A stretch of 64,000 nucleotides of DNA, taken from positions 1-64,000 of the forward strand of contig JBCCAR010000005.1 in NCBI GenBank assembly GCA_039814715.1. The letters run 5' to 3'. The translations under genes were made by a program, and so were the position numbers. Below the pieces are notes generated by a model. The model was not told the DNA's origin. It ran no database searches and worked only from the letters and a program-made list of their open reading frames with translations. Source of the stretch: CAKZYD01 sp039814715 (GTDB lineage: Bacteria; Pseudomonadota; Alphaproteobacteria; Sphingomonadales; CAKZYD01). The first letter of the stretch is position 1. Every line of letters begins with the position of its first letter. Positions 1 to 10,436 of the stretch are shown here, in pieces.

Positions 1-144
1 ATCAACGGTCACGGCAAAGCTCATGTCATGGTCGCCCTTCATGACGAAGACATTCTCGCCATCCTTGGTCACGATCGTCTCTTCTTGCGGAGCGCCTTCC
101 CCGCTAGCAGGATTTATATCCACAGATTGCTGCCCCATGATCAT
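1..144 (-). CDS. Hypothetical protein, N-terminal fragment (cut by window edge)
   Basis: An open frame enters from the left edge and reads leftward; only the first 46-48 codons are visible. Two in-frame ATGs exist (144 and 138); an in-frame TGA lies just upstream, so the start must be one of these or later. A G-rich stretch inside the neighbouring hairpin (151-173) could act as the ribosome-binding site. The visible peptide is acidic, with no signal sequence or membrane segment, and I do not recognise it. It lies 95 bases downstream of gcvPB on the same strand and may be the last gene of the glycine-cleavage operon or an independent gene. Confidence 0.45.
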   Translation of the reverse strand, partial: MIMGQQSVDINPASGEGAPQEETIVTKDGENVFVMKGDHDMSFAVTVD

Positions 145-150
145 GAATGG

Positions 151-173
151 GTCCCCCGGTCAAGCCGGAGGAC
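151..173. repeat. REP-like short palindrome between gcvPB and next gene
   Basis: A 9-bp stem (GTCCCCCGG / CCGGAGGAC, one mismatch) with a 5-base loop. Its form (CCCCCGGTCAAGCCGG core) resembles the extragenic palindromes common in alphaproteobacterial genomes. No T-run follows on either strand, so a classical terminator is less likely. I noticed no second copy in the window. Confidence 0.4.
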
Positions 174-238
174 GACAGTAAGGTTAATGACTGGAATGGG
201 CTCAAACTGCCCACACATAAAAGCCAATGATCACCCAA

Positions 239-1801
239 TTATTCAGCGGCCTGCGCCTCCGGGAGCGGCTCCGTGTACGTAAGTATGGGTTTGCGCGCGG
301 CCTGCGTTTCATCCAGGCGCTTCATCGGCGCGAGATAAGGTGCGCCTTTAAAGCGAGCGCGGTCACCTGCTTTGGCGGCCTGGGCGAGCGACCTTAGTGC
401 ATAGATAAATTCATCCAGCGATTGCTTAGATTCCGTTTCCGTTGGCTCGACCAGCATGGCGCCAGCCACCACCAGCGGGAAATACATGGTCATGGGGTGG
501 AAGCCCTCATCGATCATGGCTTTAGCGAAATCAAGCGTGGTGACGCCGGTTCCTTTTAAAAAGCTCTCATCAAATAGCGCCTCATGCATGCATGGGCCGT
601 CGCCATAAGGCGCGGTGAGGACGTCTTTAAGTTCGGCGAGGATATAGTTGGCATTAAGCACGGCATCTTCTGCCACTTGGCGCAGACCGTCGCTGCCGTG
701 GCTTTTCATATAGGTGAGTGCGCGGGTAAACATGCCCATTTGGCCATGAAAGGCGCACATGCGGCCAAAGGATTGAGCAGCGGCGCTTTCGTCCTCACTT
801 TCTATGAGCTTGCCAGCATGAATAAAGGGGCGAGGGATGAAATCTGCGAGGGCTTCGGAAAAGACGACGGGGCCAGAGCCTGGTCCGCCGCCGCCATGGG
901 GCGTGGAGAAGGTTTTGTGCAAGTTAATATGCATGGCGTCCACGCCCAGATCGCCTGGGCGCACTTTGCCGACAATCGCGTTAAAGTTTGCGCCATCACA
1001 ATAAAAGAACCCGCCGACCGCGTGGACAGCGTCGGCAATCTCAATGATGTCGCGCTCAAACAGGCCGCATGTGTTGGGGTTGGTGATCATGATGGCTGCG
1101 ACTTGATCATCGAGCTTGGCTTTGAGCGCCGCCACATCAACACGGCCATCGCTGGTGGCCGGGATGGAGGCAACTTTATACCCTAGAAACGCCGCGGTGG
1201 CAGGGTTTGTGCCATGCGCGCTTTCAGGCACCAGCACAGTGGTGCGGGCATCGCCGCGCGCTTCCAGCGCTGCGCGAATGGCCATGAGGCCGCATAGCTC
1301 GCCATGCGCGCCGGCCTTTGGAGCGAGCGTAACGGCGGGTAATCCCGTCAGGGTCTTCAGCCAATGCGCGAGCTCTTCCATTACAGCCATCGCGCCCGGT
1401 ACAGTCGAAACGGGCTGCAGCGGGTGAATATCTGCAAAGCCAGGCAAACGCGCGACTTGTTCATTCAGGCGCGGGTTGTGCTTCATGGTGCATGAGCCAA
1501 GCGGGAAGAGACCCATATCGATGGCGTAGTTCTTCCGGCTCAGGCGCGTGAAATGCCGCACGGTTTCCGGCTCAGACAGGCCAGGCAGGTCCAGGTCATT
1601 GCGCTCGAGCCCGCCAAGACGAGACGTCACTTCAGGCGCATCAGGCACATCAACGCCGCAGCTATCGCGGCTGCCGCGCTCAAAAATAAGCGGCTCTACA
1701 AGATCGAGCCCCCGGTGGCCAGTCGATGTCGTAAGCGAATCTGGCATTACGTCGCCCTCATCCATGCGGGTGGGCCTGCCTTGCGTGTTCATGCCGGTCA
1801 T
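239..1801 (-). CDS. gcvPB: Glycine dehydrogenase (decarboxylating) subunit 2, P-protein C-terminal half
   Basis: Large-half subunit of the two-gene glycine decarboxylase (P-protein), which removes CO2 from glycine and passes the aminomethyl group to lipoyl-GcvH. About 520 residues, usual for the PB subunit. The PLP-lysine motif [18 protein letters not shown] is intact, as are the conserved [10 protein letters not shown] segment near the N-terminus and SAHGTNPA. The ATG at 1801 overlaps the gcvPA stop by four bases (ATGA), so the two subunits are probably translationally coupled. It is the last recognised gene of the riboswitch-controlled gcvT-gcvH-methyltransferase-gcvPA-gcvPB operon. The first 12 residues are poorly conserved and a later start is possible. 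Confidence 0.96.
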   Translation of the reverse strand: MTGMNTQGRPTRMDEGDVMPDSLTTSTGHRGLDLVEPLIFERGSRDSCGVDVPDAPEVTSRLGGLERNDLDLPGLSEPETVRHFTRLSRKNYAIDMGLFPLGSCTMKHNPRLNEQVARLPGFADIHPLQPVSTVPGAMAVMEELAHWLKTLTGLPAVTLAPKAGAHGELCGLMAIRAALEARGDARTTVLVPESAHGTNPATAAFLGYKVASIPATSDGRVDVAALKAKLDDQVAAIMITNPNTCGLFERDIIEIADAVHAVGGFFYCDGANFNAIVGKVRPGDLGVDAMHINLHKTFSTPHGGGGPGSGPVVFSEALADFIPRPFIHAGKLIESEDESAAAQSFGRMCAFHGQMGMFTRALTYMKSHGSDGLRQVAEDAVLNANYILAELKDVLTAPYGDGPCMHEALFDESFLKGTGVTTLDFAKAMIDEGFHPMTMYFPLVVAGAMLVEPTETESKQSLDEFIYALRSLAQAAKAGDRARFKGAPYLAPMKRLDETQAARKPILTYTEPLPEAQAAE

Positions 1802-3162
1802 TGCATTGCCTCCTTCAAGCCCATTTCTAGAGCGTCAAAATCGTCTTCGGTTGTCGTTTCTGTGACGGCGATAAACAGCAGATCATGCAACTCTGGCTGC
1901 GCTGGGTATAAACGGCTGCCTGGAACGCCGGCCAAGATACCTGTCTTAGCGAGCTGCTCCACGATGACGGCTGCATTGCCAGGGACGCGGATGGTCATCT
2001 CATTGAAGAAGGCGCCGTTTAGCAGCTCCAAGCCTGGAACCTGCTCAAGCCGCTGTGCCAGCTGGACAGCGCGCGCATGGTTGAGCTTAGCAAGCTTGCC
2101 AAGCCCCGTTTCCCCAAGCAGCGCCATGTGCGCCGTAAAGGCCAGAGCGCAGAGGCCGGAATTGGTGCAGATGTTTGAGGTCGCTTTCTCGCGGCGGATA
2201 TGCTGTTCGCGCGTTGAGAGTGTGAGCACAAAGCCGCGCTCGCCGCTGGCATCGACCGTCTCCCCGCACAGCCTTCCAGGCATTTGCCTCAGGTATTTCT
2301 GCTTGGCTGCGAACAAACCGAGATAGGGTCCGCCAAATTGCAGGCCGACACTGAGCCCTTGACCTTCGCCCACCACGATATCTGCGCCCATGGCGCCGGG
2401 AGACTTGATAGCGCCGAGCGCAACGGGCTCTGCCACCACGATGATGAGCAGCGCGCCAGCGGCTTGGGCGGACCGGGCTAGGGCGCTGAAGTCTTCAATA
2501 TGGCCAAATACATTCGGATACTGGACAACCACGCAGGACGTCTCATCGCTCACCGCGTCAATGAGCGATGCCGCATCGCTACCCGGCGCGCCAGCGACCA
2601 GTTCGGGCTCAGCAGAGATGATTTGCTCGCCCGTAAAGCGCGTCATGGAGCGCACCACGTCACCATAATGCGGGTGTAGGCCGCCCGAGAGGAGCACCCG
2701 ATTACGCTTGGTAATCCGCCCCGCCATTAAAATCGCTTCGAGGCAAGCGGTTGAGCCGTCATAGAGTGAAGCGTTGGCCACATCCATGCCAAATAGCCGC
2801 GCGACCTGGGTTTGAAACTCAAACAAGTACTGAAGCGTGCCTTGCGCAATTTCAGGCTGATAAGGGGTGTAGGCCGTTAAAAACTCACCGCGCTGAATAA
2901 TGTGATCCACGCTGGCGGGAATGTGGTGCCGGTAGGCGCCAGCGCCGCAGAAGAAGGGCGCATCGCCTGCGGCCAGGTTTTGCGCAGCAAGCTTGCGCAT
3001 ATCCCGCGATACCGCCATTTCGCTCGCATGGGGCGGCAGTTCCACCGGTGCATCAAGCAATGCCTGGTCCGGGACATCGCGAAACAAATCATCAATCTGG
3101 GCAGCGCCAATGGCACCTAGCATGGCCTGGCGGTCATGATCACGTAATGGCAGATATCGCAT
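1798..3162 (-). CDS. gcvPA: Glycine dehydrogenase (decarboxylating) subunit 1, P-protein N-terminal half
   Basis: Small-half subunit of the split P-protein, 454 residues, the usual size. It begins [15 protein letters not shown] and contains the family segments [19 protein letters not shown] and [18 protein letters not shown], with [10 protein letters not shown] further on. It pairs with GcvPB as an alpha2beta2 enzyme. The ATG at 3162 lies 19 bases downstream of the methyltransferase gene; its 3' end overlaps gcvPB. The split arrangement is typical of many alphaproteobacteria and Gram-positives, unlike the single-chain enzyme of enterobacteria. Confidence 0.96.
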   Translation of the reverse strand: MRYLPLRDHDRQAMLGAIGAAQIDDLFRDVPDQALLDAPVELPPHASEMAVSRDMRKLAAQNLAAGDAPFFCGAGAYRHHIPASVDHIIQRGEFLTAYTPYQPEIAQGTLQYLFEFQTQVARLFGMDVANASLYDGSTACLEAILMAGRITKRNRVLLSGGLHPHYGDVVRSMTRFTGEQIISAEPELVAGAPGSDAASLIDAVSDETSCVVVQYPNVFGHIEDFSALARSAQAAGALLIIVVAEPVALGAIKSPGAMGADIVVGEGQGLSVGLQFGGPYLGLFAAKQKYLRQMPGRLCGETVDASGERGFVLTLSTREQHIRREKATSNICTNSGLCALAFTAHMALLGETGLGKLAKLNHARAVQLAQRLEQVPGLELLNGAFFNEMTIRVPGNAAVIVEQLAKTGILAGVPGSRLYPAQPELHDLLFIAVTETTTEDDFDALEMGLKEAMQ

Positions 3163-3181
3163 GGACGGTCTCTCTTATCTT

Positions 3182-3949
3182 TTAGGCGGCAGGTTTTTTT
3201 GCAGTGAAACGAAGGCGAATATAATCGGCCACCCATGTCCCGCCAGGCGTGCACAAGCTGGGTTTCAGCAAGGCGCACATGGTCTCAAACAGGACGGAGT
3301 GTTTGGCGGCAGGCACACCCGGCAAAAGCGAATCGCCAAAGGTCGTGAGCCAGCCCATCATGCCGGTTGGCAAGGGCGTGGGGCGCGCGATCAGCTGAGC
3401 GTCGGCCGCTTCAAAACCGCTGGCCTCCAGGAGGGCGGCAAAGTCATGCTGGGTGGGGTAGTAGTGCGGCAGGGTGCCCGGAAGGTCAAAACCATGGCAC
3501 TGCATAGCCCCGCGCGCCGCAGTTTGTACGCCAGCAACATTGCCAAAGCCGCCAAACTCGCCCACATAACGCCCGCCCGGCTTTAGCGCCGCGAAGACCC
3601 CTTCCGCCACCTTTTCAGGCTCCGTCATCCAGTGCAGCGCGGCATTGGTGAAAACGGCATCGAATTCACCATCAAAGGTCAGTGCCTGGCCATCCATCCG
3701 CTGGGCGTTTAGCCCAAGCGCGCTGGCAGCGCCCACCATGTCCGCATCGCCATCGACAGCGGTAACGTCCGCGCCGCTGCTGGCAATTTTGAGCGTGAGC
3801 GCGCCATCGCCGCAGCCCAGATCGAGAATACGCTCGCCTGGTTGCGGCGCCAGCAACTCAAGCAGGGCAGGGCCCGCCAGGTCAGAGACAAAGCGCGCGT
3901 TTTCCGCATAGTCCGCCGCGCTCCAGCTTTTGGTGGTGGGGGCAGGCAC
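3182..3949 (-). CDS. SAM-dependent methyltransferase (trans-aconitate methyltransferase-like) inside the gcv operon
   Basis: 255-residue class I Rossmann methyltransferase. Motif I is ILDLGCGDG at about residues 41-49, followed by an acidic VDGDADM strand end and a FTNAALHWM motif typical of the Tam/UbiE/BioC group; LKPGGRY is the post-motif loop. The substrate cannot be read from the sequence. It starts with GTG three bases after the gcvH stop and ends 19 bases before gcvPA, so it is embedded in the glycine-cleavage operon and should share its glycine riboswitch. A link to one-carbon metabolism is inference from position only. Confidence 0.85.
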   Translation of the reverse strand: MPAPTTKSWSAADYAENARFVSDLAGPALLELLAPQPGERILDLGCGDGALTLKIASSGADVTAVDGDADMVGAASALGLNAQRMDGQALTFDGEFDAVFTNAALHWMTEPEKVAEGVFAALKPGGRYVGEFGGFGNVAGVQTAARGAMQCHGFDLPGTLPHYYPTQHDFAALLEASGFEAADAQLIARPTPLPTGMMGWLTTFGDSLLPGVPAAKHSVLFETMCALLKPSLCTPGGTWVADYIRLRFTAKKPAA

Positions 3950-3952
3950 GGC

Positions 3953-4327
3953 CTAGTCGTCCAATTCGGCGACATAAGCGGCGTAGGCATCGCCATCCAT
4001 CAACGCATCCAGCTGGCTGGGATCGGACAAGGTGAGCTTAAAAAACCAGCCATCGCTCTCAGCCCCAGCGTTTACCGTATCAGGGGCATCTTCTAGCGCG
4101 CTATTGGCCTCAGTCACGCTGCCCGAGACAGGCGCATACACCTCACTGGCCGCTTTCACCGATTCGACCACGGCAGCTTCATCGCCTTGACTTAAACTCT
4201 TTCCAGCGGCAGGTAGCTCCACGAACACCACGTCCCCAAGCGCCTTTTGCGCGTAATCGGTGATACCGATAGTGGCGACATCACCCGCCACCTCGACCCA
4301 TTCGTGGCTTTTTGAAAACTTACGCAT
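3953..4327 (-). CDS. gcvH: Glycine cleavage system H protein
   Basis: Lipoyl carrier of the glycine cleavage complex, 124 residues. The lipoylated lysine is in [15 protein letters not shown], and the N-terminal [10 protein letters not shown] and [18 protein letters not shown] segments are classical. It shuttles the aminomethyl group from P-protein to GcvT and then reducing equivalents to dihydrolipoamide dehydrogenase, which is not in this window. The ATG follows the gcvT stop by one base. Confidence 0.97.
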   Translation of the reverse strand: MRKFSKSHEWVEVAGDVATIGITDYAQKALGDVVFVELPAAGKSLSQGDEAAVVESVKAASEVYAPVSGSVTEANSALEDAPDTVNAGAESDGWFFKLTLSDPSQLDALMDGDAYAAYVAELDD

Positions 4328-4328
4328 C

Positions 4329-5480
4329 TTATTGTCCTCCTGCTTTTTGCTGTTCTGCGATCATTGCGCTGCGGCGGCGATAGCGCTGCGGCACGACGGG
4401 CATGGGCGCCACCTGGGCAGGCACTGCCTTACCGCGCAAATCGACCTGCAGCGCCAAACCATCCTGGCTGTATTCGCGGGCCACGTAGCCCATGGCGATG
4501 GGCCGCTCGAGCGTGGGGGAATAACTACCGGAAGTGACTGCGCCGACCTTCGTGCCGTCAGGGCTTAAGATCGCTGCACCCTCGCGCGCCGGTCGCCGGC
4601 CCTCAATCATCAGGCCAACGCGCATGCGGTCACAGCCATCTTCCAGCTGCCGCATCACACGCTGCGCACCAGGAAAATCGCGCGCCATTTTGCGCCGTTT
4701 GCCGATGGCGAAGGTGAGACCGGCCTCAACCGGGGTCGTCGTTTCATCAATGTCGTGGCCGTAGAGACACAGCCCGCATTCAAGGCGCAGACTGTCGCGC
4801 GCGCCAAGGCCAGCAAGGCCAGCCTCCTCATTGGCTAAAATCGCTTTCGTGAGCGCGGCGGCTTTTGCTGCGGGGACAGAAACTTCAAAGCCATCTTCCC
4901 CTGTGTAACCACAGCGCGAAACGAGCACCGCATCGCCTTCAAAAACTGTCGGCAACGCGTCCATGAAGGCCATGTCGGCGCAATGCGGGAGAAGCGGCTC
5001 TAAGATGGCCCCAGCCCGCGGGCCTTGCAGCGCGATCAATGCAGCGTCTTCAAGCAGCTTGATAGCGGCATCTTTACCAACACATGCAGCGGCGATCATT
5101 TGCATATCGATGTATTTGCGGCTCGCATTGAGAACAAGAGAAAGACTGCCATCTTGCAGCCGTGTGATCATCAAGTCATCGATGATGCCGCCGTTCTCAT
5201 TCATGAGAAGGCTGTAGCGAATACGGCCCGGCTTTAAGGTCGACAGGTCCGCGCAGGTGACGCTTTCGAGCACGGCATCGGCGTCTGGCCCGCGCAAGAC
5301 GGCCTGGCCCATATGGGAGACGTCAAACACGCTTGCGCTTGCGCGGGTGTGTAAGTGTTCTGCAATGATGCCATCGCCGTATTGGACAGGCATCGCGTAG
5401 CCAGCAAAATCCACCATTTTGGCGCCATTTGCGACATGCTGATCGTAAAGCGGGGTTCGTTTTAGGTCAGTCTGGCCCAC
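4329..5480 (-). CDS. gcvT: Aminomethyltransferase (T protein)
   Basis: First gene of the operon, 383 residues. It transfers the methylene group from aminomethyl-lipoyl-GcvH to tetrahydrofolate, releasing ammonia. Recognisable segments are [28 protein letters not shown], split here as N-terminal folate-site sequence, then [21 protein letters not shown] and the C-terminal [19 protein letters not shown]. The start is GTG at 5480; no ATG fits the family N-terminus, and GGAG lies 11 bases upstream. The tandem glycine riboswitch ends about 70 bases before it. Confidence 0.95.
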   Translation of the reverse strand: MGQTDLKRTPLYDQHVANGAKMVDFAGYAMPVQYGDGIIAEHLHTRASASVFDVSHMGQAVLRGPDADAVLESVTCADLSTLKPGRIRYSLLMNENGGIIDDLMITRLQDGSLSLVLNASRKYIDMQMIAAACVGKDAAIKLLEDAALIALQGPRAGAILEPLLPHCADMAFMDALPTVFEGDAVLVSRCGYTGEDGFEVSVPAAKAAALTKAILANEEAGLAGLGARDSLRLECGLCLYGHDIDETTTPVEAGLTFAIGKRRKMARDFPGAQRVMRQLEDGCDRMRVGLMIEGRRPAREGAAILSPDGTKVGAVTSGSYSPTLERPIAMGYVAREYSQDGLALQVDLRGKAVPAQVAPMPVVPQRYRRRSAMIAEQQKAGGQ

Positions 5481-5547
5481 TGGCTTGGCGCTCCGCGTTT
5501 GAGGTCATGCAGAGATGCACACACGGGCTTTGCCGCCATGATCATCC

Positions 5548-5656
5548 CTGCCCCCTCTGTCGCGGTAACCTGAGAGATTTGAGCCACTTGCGCGGCTTTA
5601 CGCCCTTCGGTGAAGCCAGCCGCATAAGGCCAGCTTGCTTTCCAGAGTGCCTGTTG
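5548..5656 (-). promoter_or_regulatory. Glycine riboswitch, second aptamer (gcvT-proximal)
   Basis: Read on the minus strand, this segment has the glycine-aptamer landmarks: ACTCTGGAAAGC at its 5' side, a CCGAAGGGCGTAA loop region, and ATCTCTCAGGTTACCGC at its 3' side. It is separated from the first aptamer by a short linker and followed by the gcvT start region. Tandem glycine aptamers upstream of gcvT normally switch the cleavage operon on when glycine is plentiful. No obvious intrinsic terminator lies between the aptamer and gcvT, so translational control is plausible (inference). Confidence 0.9.
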
Positions 5657-5760
5657 TGATGGCCGATCGGTCCCGTATGCCTGAGAGTTTCCGGGGCGGT
5701 TGCTCCTTCGGCGCCTCTCGCAGATATATTGCGACAGGTCTCTCCCGATCAGCCTGGCCA
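5657..5760 (-). promoter_or_regulatory. Glycine riboswitch, first aptamer (promoter-proximal)
   Basis: Minus-strand landmarks: ATCGGGAGAGACC at the 5' side (5737-5749), the CGCCGAAGGAGCAACC loop, and GGAAACTCTCAGGCA at the 3' side (about 5682-5696). These are the signature conserved blocks of glycine aptamers. With the second aptamer it makes a tandem riboswitch of about 210 nt controlling the gcv operon. Confidence 0.92.
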
Positions 5761-5787
5761 GGCATGTGCCCCGCCCAGACTCCCTTA

Positions 5788-5815
5788 GATTTAGACGAGC
5801 TCACCCACATGTCAA
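5788..5815 (-). promoter_or_regulatory. Candidate sigma-70 promoter of the gcv operon
   Basis: On the minus strand a perfect -35 TTGACA (5810-5815) is followed after 16 bases by a weak -10 TAAATC (5788-5793). It is the best promoter-like pair upstream of the riboswitch, and a start a few bases downstream would place the whole tandem aptamer in the leader. Confidence 0.45.
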
Positions 5816-5851
5816 TCGCCTAAACGGGCGCACATAGAATTTTCTGTGGGG

Positions 5852-6376
5852 TTAGGATTCTAAGTTGTAGCGCGCCTGTGTGTTGGTGAGCTCAAACCCG
5901 ATCAGCACTTCATAAACATACTCATCGGCCAGATCGTTCGTCGGGATGGAAAATTCGACGCTTTCTCGGGTGCGCCCGCGGTTATCGGGGCCCGTCATGG
6001 CGATGCTTGAGGTGTAGATTGATTTGGCCTGCAAATCATCGCCCTCCCGAACGACTGTCACGAAATAGGGAAGAGTGAGGCTGCGCGCCGTGCCTGCTGG
6101 GCCAGGCTCAGCCGTAATTGTAAAGTCAACGCGCGTGCGTAGGCCCTCGCCTTTGTCTTGGCAGTCTACATCTAGGTTCGACATAACGGCACGGTGCGTC
6201 ACATTGTCTGCCGTGGCCTTTGCGCCATCGGGAAAGGCAGTGAGCGAATTTGCATAGCGCACAAAGCCAACAGCGGGGCAATCGGTTATTTCCACAATCA
6301 ATGGATTGCTGTTACAGGCGGCAAGCACGCTGAGGGTGGACATCACAAAAGCAGCGCGGGCGGCAAAAAACGTCAT
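5852..6376 (-). CDS. Putative lipoprotein of unknown function
   Basis: 174 residues with a short N-terminal hydrophobic segment ending in the lipobox LAAC (Cys about residue 21), so probably a lipid-anchored envelope protein. The mature part is rich in beta-type sequence and has no domain I recognise. An AGGG ribosome-binding site precedes the ATG. It is divergent from ispH across about 110 bases and is followed by the gcv promoter region, so it is probably monocistronic. Confidence 0.8.
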   Translation of the reverse strand: MTFFAARAAFVMSTLSVLAACNSNPLIVEITDCPAVGFVRYANSLTAFPDGAKATADNVTHRAVMSNLDVDCQDKGEGLRTRVDFTITAEPGPAGTARSLTLPYFVTVVREGDDLQAKSIYTSSIAMTGPDNRGRTRESVEFSIPTNDLADEYVYEVLIGFELTNTQARYNLES

Positions 6377-6489
6377 AATAGGCCCTGATCAAAAACAAAT
6401 TCTCGTACCCGCCTTATAGCCACCCTTTTTTATCTGCGCTATAAGCCATCCAGATTTCGTGACATTTGCCGTCTAAGGAGGGTGCACCC

Positions 6490-7461
6490 ATGACCGCTGA
6501 GCACTCAAAACCGACCATCAAACTGCTCCTAGCCGCGCCGCGCGGGTTTTGTGCTGGCGTCGACAGGGCCATTAAGATTGTGGAACTTGCGCTAGAGAAA
6601 TATGGCGCGCCAGTTTATGTGCGCCACGAGATCGTCCATAATCGCCATGTGGTCGAGAGCTTGGAAGCCGCAGGCGCGATCTTCGTCGAAGAGCTCAATG
6701 AAGTGCCCGACGATGTGCCCGTCGTCTTTTCCGCGCACGGCGTGCCAAAGGATGTCCCTGAAGAAGCTGAACGGCGCAAAATGTTCTATTTAGATGCGAC
6801 CTGCCCTTTGGTGAGCAAGGTGCACCGCGAGGCCGAACGCCATTTTAAAGAAGACCGCCATATTCTTATGATCGGCCATGAGGGCCATCCCGAAGTGATT
6901 GGAACGCTTGGGCAATTGCCCAAGGGTGCGATTACACTGATAGAAACGCCTGCGGATGCACAAACCGTCGATGTGGAAGACCCGGCGAACCTCGCCTACA
7001 TCACGCAAACGACCCTGTCGGTGGATGATACCAGCGCAGTGATCGAAGTCCTGCAAGAGCGCTTCCCGCAGATCGCTGGGCCAAAGCGAGAAGACATTTG
7101 CTATGCAACCACCAACCGGCAGGATGCTGTTAAAGCGATTGCCGAACAGTGCGATCTGATTTTGGTGATTGGCGCGGCCAACTCCTCAAATTCCGTTCGC
7201 CTGGTCGAAGTCGCGCAGAAAGCAGGCGCTGCAGCAAAGCTGGTTGCCAATTACGAAAAGATCCATTGGGATATGTTTGAAGGTGTCCGCTCTGTTGGCA
7301 TTACAGCGGGGGCCTCAGCGCCAGAGATCCTTGTGCAGGAAGTGATCGGCGCCATTGCCGAGCGCTATCATCTGGAGATGGAAGAAGTCGAGACGACGCG
7401 CGAGAATGTGATCTTCAAATTGCCGAGTGCCTTGTCGAAAACCACGGCGCCAGCCGCCTGA
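6490..7461 (+). CDS. ispH: 4-hydroxy-3-methylbut-2-enyl diphosphate reductase
   Basis: Last enzyme of the MEP isoprenoid pathway; reduces HMBPP to IPP and DMAPP using a 4Fe-4S cluster. The three cluster cysteines are at about residue 21 (PRGFCAGV), 105 (DATCPLV) and 204 (ICYATTNRQ), and TTNRQ is conserved. The start was set at ATG 6490 (324 residues) because a strong AAGGAGG lies 8-9 bases upstream; an upstream in-frame ATG would bury that site. It is directly followed, without a gap, by thrB. Confidence 0.97.
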   Translation: MTAEHSKPTIKLLLAAPRGFCAGVDRAIKIVELALEKYGAPVYVRHEIVHNRHVVESLEAAGAIFVEELNEVPDDVPVVFSAHGVPKDVPEEAERRKMFYLDATCPLVSKVHREAERHFKEDRHILMIGHEGHPEVIGTLGQLPKGAITLIETPADAQTVDVEDPANLAYITQTTLSVDDTSAVIEVLQERFPQIAGPKREDICYATTNRQDAVKAIAEQCDLILVIGAANSSNSVRLVEVAQKAGAAAKLVANYEKIHWDMFEGVRSVGITAGASAPEILVQEVIGAIAERYHLEMEEVETTRENVIFKLPSALSKTTAPAA

Positions 7462-8421
7462 ATGGCTGTTTATACCCAGGTCAGTGTTGATGATCTCACG
7501 CGCGTTCTAGAGCGCTTTGACCTCGGCGAGCTGCGCAGTTTTCGCGGGATTGCCGAAGGGGTTGAAAATTCCAACTACCTGATCGAAACAAGCAAGAACC
7601 GCTATATTCTCACGCTTTATGAAAAGCGTGTGGATGCCGATGATCTACCGTTTTTCCTCGGCCTGATGGAGCATTTGGCAAGCAACGGCGTGGTTTGCCC
7701 GCTGCCCATGCGCGACGCGAGCGGAGCAGCGCTGTTTGAACTTGCTGGGCGGCCAGCCGCTTTCATCTCTTATCTTGATGGTGTCTCCATCGATAGCGCT
7801 ACGAACGTCCACTGCCAGCAAGTAGGCCAGGCCTTAGCCCAGCTGCACGCAGCCCAGCGCGGCTTTTCACTCTCAAGAGCCAACGCACTGTCCCTCTCCG
7901 GCTGGCAGACGCTGGGGGAAGATTGCGCAGACCGAGCAGACACAGTGGCGCCTGGCCTCAGAGCCACGATCAGCAATGAACTGACCTATCTCAGGGAGAT
8001 GTGGCCACAAACGCACACGCTGGAACGCGGCGTGATCCATGCCGATTTGTTTCCAGACAATGCCTTCTTTCTGGACGGCGCGCTGAGCGGCATCATCGAT
8101 TTTTATTTCGCCTGCAATGACGCCCTCGCCTATGATCTGGCAATTTGCATAAATGCATGGTGTTTTTCCCCAGTCGGCATCTTTTCATTTGATAAGGCAA
8201 GCGCGTTGCTGCGCGGCTACAACGACGTCCGCCCCTTAGAGCAAGACGAGCGCAGGCTGATGGGCGTGCTGTGCCGCGGCGCGGCGCTGCGCTTTTTGCT
8301 GACGCGGCTTTATGATTGGCTCAACCCCGCACCGGGCGCGCTCGTTAAACCCAAAGACCCGCGCGATTATCTGGCGCGGCTCACTCATTTCCAGGAGCAT
8401 GGCTTTGGCACCACCAGTTGA
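7462..8421 (+). CDS. thrB: Homoserine kinase, ThrB type II (APH-like fold)
   Basis: Phosphorylates homoserine to O-phosphohomoserine for threonine synthesis. 319 residues with the aminoglycoside-phosphotransferase-like fold: [11 protein letters not shown] near the N-terminus, catalytic [13 protein letters not shown] and the metal-binding [11 protein letters not shown]. The ATG directly abuts the ispH TGA. ThrC, the next enzyme in the pathway, is encoded 5 kb away on the other strand. The ispH-thrB-rnhA order is common in alphaproteobacteria. Confidence 0.95.
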   Translation: MAVYTQVSVDDLTRVLERFDLGELRSFRGIAEGVENSNYLIETSKNRYILTLYEKRVDADDLPFFLGLMEHLASNGVVCPLPMRDASGAALFELAGRPAAFISYLDGVSIDSATNVHCQQVGQALAQLHAAQRGFSLSRANALSLSGWQTLGEDCADRADTVAPGLRATISNELTYLREMWPQTHTLERGVIHADLFPDNAFFLDGALSGIIDFYFACNDALAYDLAICINAWCFSPVGIFSFDKASALLRGYNDVRPLEQDERRLMGVLCRGAALRFLLTRLYDWLNPAPGALVKPKDPRDYLARLTHFQEHGFGTTS

Positions 8422-8842
8422 GATCTTTAGTGATGGCGCGTGTTCTGGTAATCCTGGGCCCGGCGGTTGGGGGGCGCTACTACGCTATGGGGATAGCGAA
8501 AAAGAGCTGTGCGGCGGGGAAGAAGAGACCACGAACAACCGCATGGAGCTGCGCGCGGCGGTGGAGGGACTAAACGCCATTAAGCGCGCCTGCGATGTGA
8601 TCGTGACCACGGATTCGACCTATGTGCGCGACGGCATCACAAAATGGGTGCATGGCTGGCAGAAAAATGGCTGGAAGACGGCTGCGAAAAAGCCCGTGAA
8701 AAATGAAGACCTTTGGAAAGCGCTGCTCGCGGCCGCCGAACGGCACCACAGCGTTGAATGGCGCTGGGTCAAAGGCCATGCTGGCCACCGCGAGAACGAA
8801 ATCGCTGACGCCCTGGCCCGCAAAGGCATGAGTGAACGCTAA
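8399..8842 (+). CDS. rnhA: Ribonuclease HI
   Basis: Cleaves RNA in RNA-DNA hybrids. About 147 residues; the DEDD catalytic set is visible in [30 protein letters not shown] and ENEIADALA. The start is uncertain: ATG 8399 overlaps thrB by 23 bases but has AGGAG only one base upstream, while TTG at 8405 has the same AGGAG at a good 7-base spacing. A longer upstream extension is not conserved in the family. Confidence 0.95.
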   Translation: MALAPPVEIFSDGACSGNPGPGGWGALLRYGDSEKELCGGEEETTNNRMELRAAVEGLNAIKRACDVIVTTDSTYVRDGITKWVHGWQKNGWKTAAKKPVKNEDLWKALLAAAERHHSVEWRWVKGHAGHRENEIADALARKGMSER

Positions 8843-8848
8843 GGCTGG

Positions 8849-10414
8849 CTAAGCCGCTTTTATCTGATCGATAAAGCCATCCATGCGTGCTTTAAGGTCG
8901 CCGATCTGCGTGGCTGCTTTGGTAATCGCGGTTTGCATCTCTTCGCTGGAGCGCGCGCAGTCGTTGGCCAAATGCGCCGTGCCTTCCACATTCTGGCGCA
9001 TACCGTCCGCTGAAGCCGACGTTGCCTCAACACCCTGGGCAATGCTGTGTGTCGCTTGCTGCTGTTGATCGACGACAGACTTCAGGCCCGTTGAAATTTC
9101 AGCCACATTGGCAAAGGTATCACGGATAGAGCCCATATCGGTCACGCTGCGTTCCACATGGTCTTGCACAGATTTGATTTGCGATGAGACTTCTTCGGTC
9201 GCTTTCGCGGTTTGCTGGGCCAAGGCTTTAACCTCACTGGCGACAACAGCAAATCCCTTGCCTGCTTCGCCCGCGCGGGCAGCCTCAATGGTAGCATTGA
9301 GCGCCAGCAGGTTCGTCTGGTCGGCAACGGACTGAATGGTGTCGACAATCTCACTGATGCGCGCGGCTGATTGGTGCAGCGCCGAAATCGTGGTGTTGGT
9401 ATCGTCAGCAGCTTTCATCGCGTTAGAAATGTACTCTCCGGACTGCGTGATTTGTTCCGCAGCATCCTGGCAGGATGCGCTCAGCGTTTGGGTTGCTTGG
9501 GATAGCTCCGTAACGGTTTGCGCGCTGTGGGCGGTATCAGATGTGATGGCGACAAATTTATCGTTCACCGACGTCACGGCGCTGCCGACCGTGGTGGTCA
9601 GCGAGCGCGCCTGCTCCATTTGCGATAAGACGTCTGACACGATGGAGCCGACTTCTTCTTCAAAAGCGGCGGCGAGTTTTGTTCGCTCTACTGCGCGGGC
9701 GCGGGAGGCGTTTTGCTGCGCCTCAAGTTCTAGCGCGGCGCGTTCATCAACCTCTTTAGAGGCACGCACGCTTTCTTCTCGCATGCGCTGAGCTTCTTTT
9801 TCTTGCAGCGCTTTGGCTTGCTCGTTGGCGCGGGTTGTTTCGTCCGCGGCTGCGTCAACAGCGTCCACAAACAACTGTGTTTGCGCCAGCAACGCTTCAA
9901 TACGTGTGCAGGCCCAAATGAGCGCCGCTGATTCGCCGACGAGGATCACAGCGTGTAGCAGCACTCTTGCGAAGTCTCCGCCATCTGGGAAGACAGCGAG
10001 GGGATAAAGGAAATTGAGGGAAATATGATGAACCGCGACCACGACAGTTCCGACCAAGATCGCGCGCCAATCAGTCATGAGGCACAGAACGGCCAAGGCC
10101 GCAAAATAATACATATGCGCGTCGACGCGCCAGACGGCTGGCATTTGAAACACAATGGCCGAGACTTGCACCATCAAAACCGCGGCAATCACGTTGCGCG
10201 TCATTTGCGCCTTGGGCTTGAGGTAAAAGCTCAGCGTTGCTGCCGCTGCGCACGCGCCGCTCAGGCCGATCAGCCCTGGCATAAAGGCGCCGGTAAAATA
10301 GCCAATCGCCCCCAGCAGCGGTACATGTGCCCATAGCCAGATGCAAAGCGCAGCGGCCGATTTATGCCTGAGCGTTATAAAAGCGGATGTCATCGTGTGG
10401 CTGGTTGGTTCCAT
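8849..10414 (-). CDS. Methyl-accepting chemotaxis protein with an integral-membrane sensor region
   Basis: 521 residues. The N-terminal 190 residues contain about six hydrophobic segments without a large periplasmic loop. They are followed by a coiled coil rich in Glu/Ala/Arg and a C-terminal signalling domain with the canonical hairpin tip, [19 protein letters not shown], then [16 protein letters not shown]. The membrane part has a HMYYFAAL...DWRAI...VHHISLN signature shared by a family of alphaproteobacterial receptors; its ligand is unknown to me. The start at 10414 follows AAGGA at 10-base spacing; an upstream extension of 38 codons looks non-coding. No che genes are nearby. The 3' end faces rnhA with a 6-base gap. 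Confidence 0.9.
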   Translation of the reverse strand: MEPTSHTMTSAFITLRHKSAAALCIWLWAHVPLLGAIGYFTGAFMPGLIGLSGACAAAATLSFYLKPKAQMTRNVIAAVLMVQVSAIVFQMPAVWRVDAHMYYFAALAVLCLMTDWRAILVGTVVVAVHHISLNFLYPLAVFPDGGDFARVLLHAVILVGESAALIWACTRIEALLAQTQLFVDAVDAAADETTRANEQAKALQEKEAQRMREESVRASKEVDERAALELEAQQNASRARAVERTKLAAAFEEEVGSIVSDVLSQMEQARSLTTTVGSAVTSVNDKFVAITSDTAHSAQTVTELSQATQTLSASCQDAAEQITQSGEYISNAMKAADDTNTTISALHQSAARISEIVDTIQSVADQTNLLALNATIEAARAGEAGKGFAVVASEVKALAQQTAKATEEVSSQIKSVQDHVERSVTDMGSIRDTFANVAEISTGLKSVVDQQQQATHSIAQGVEATSASADGMRQNVEGTAHLANDCARSSEEMQTAITKAATQIGDLKARMDGFIDQIKAA

Positions 10415-10436
10415 GCTCTTATTTTCCTTGGTCACA

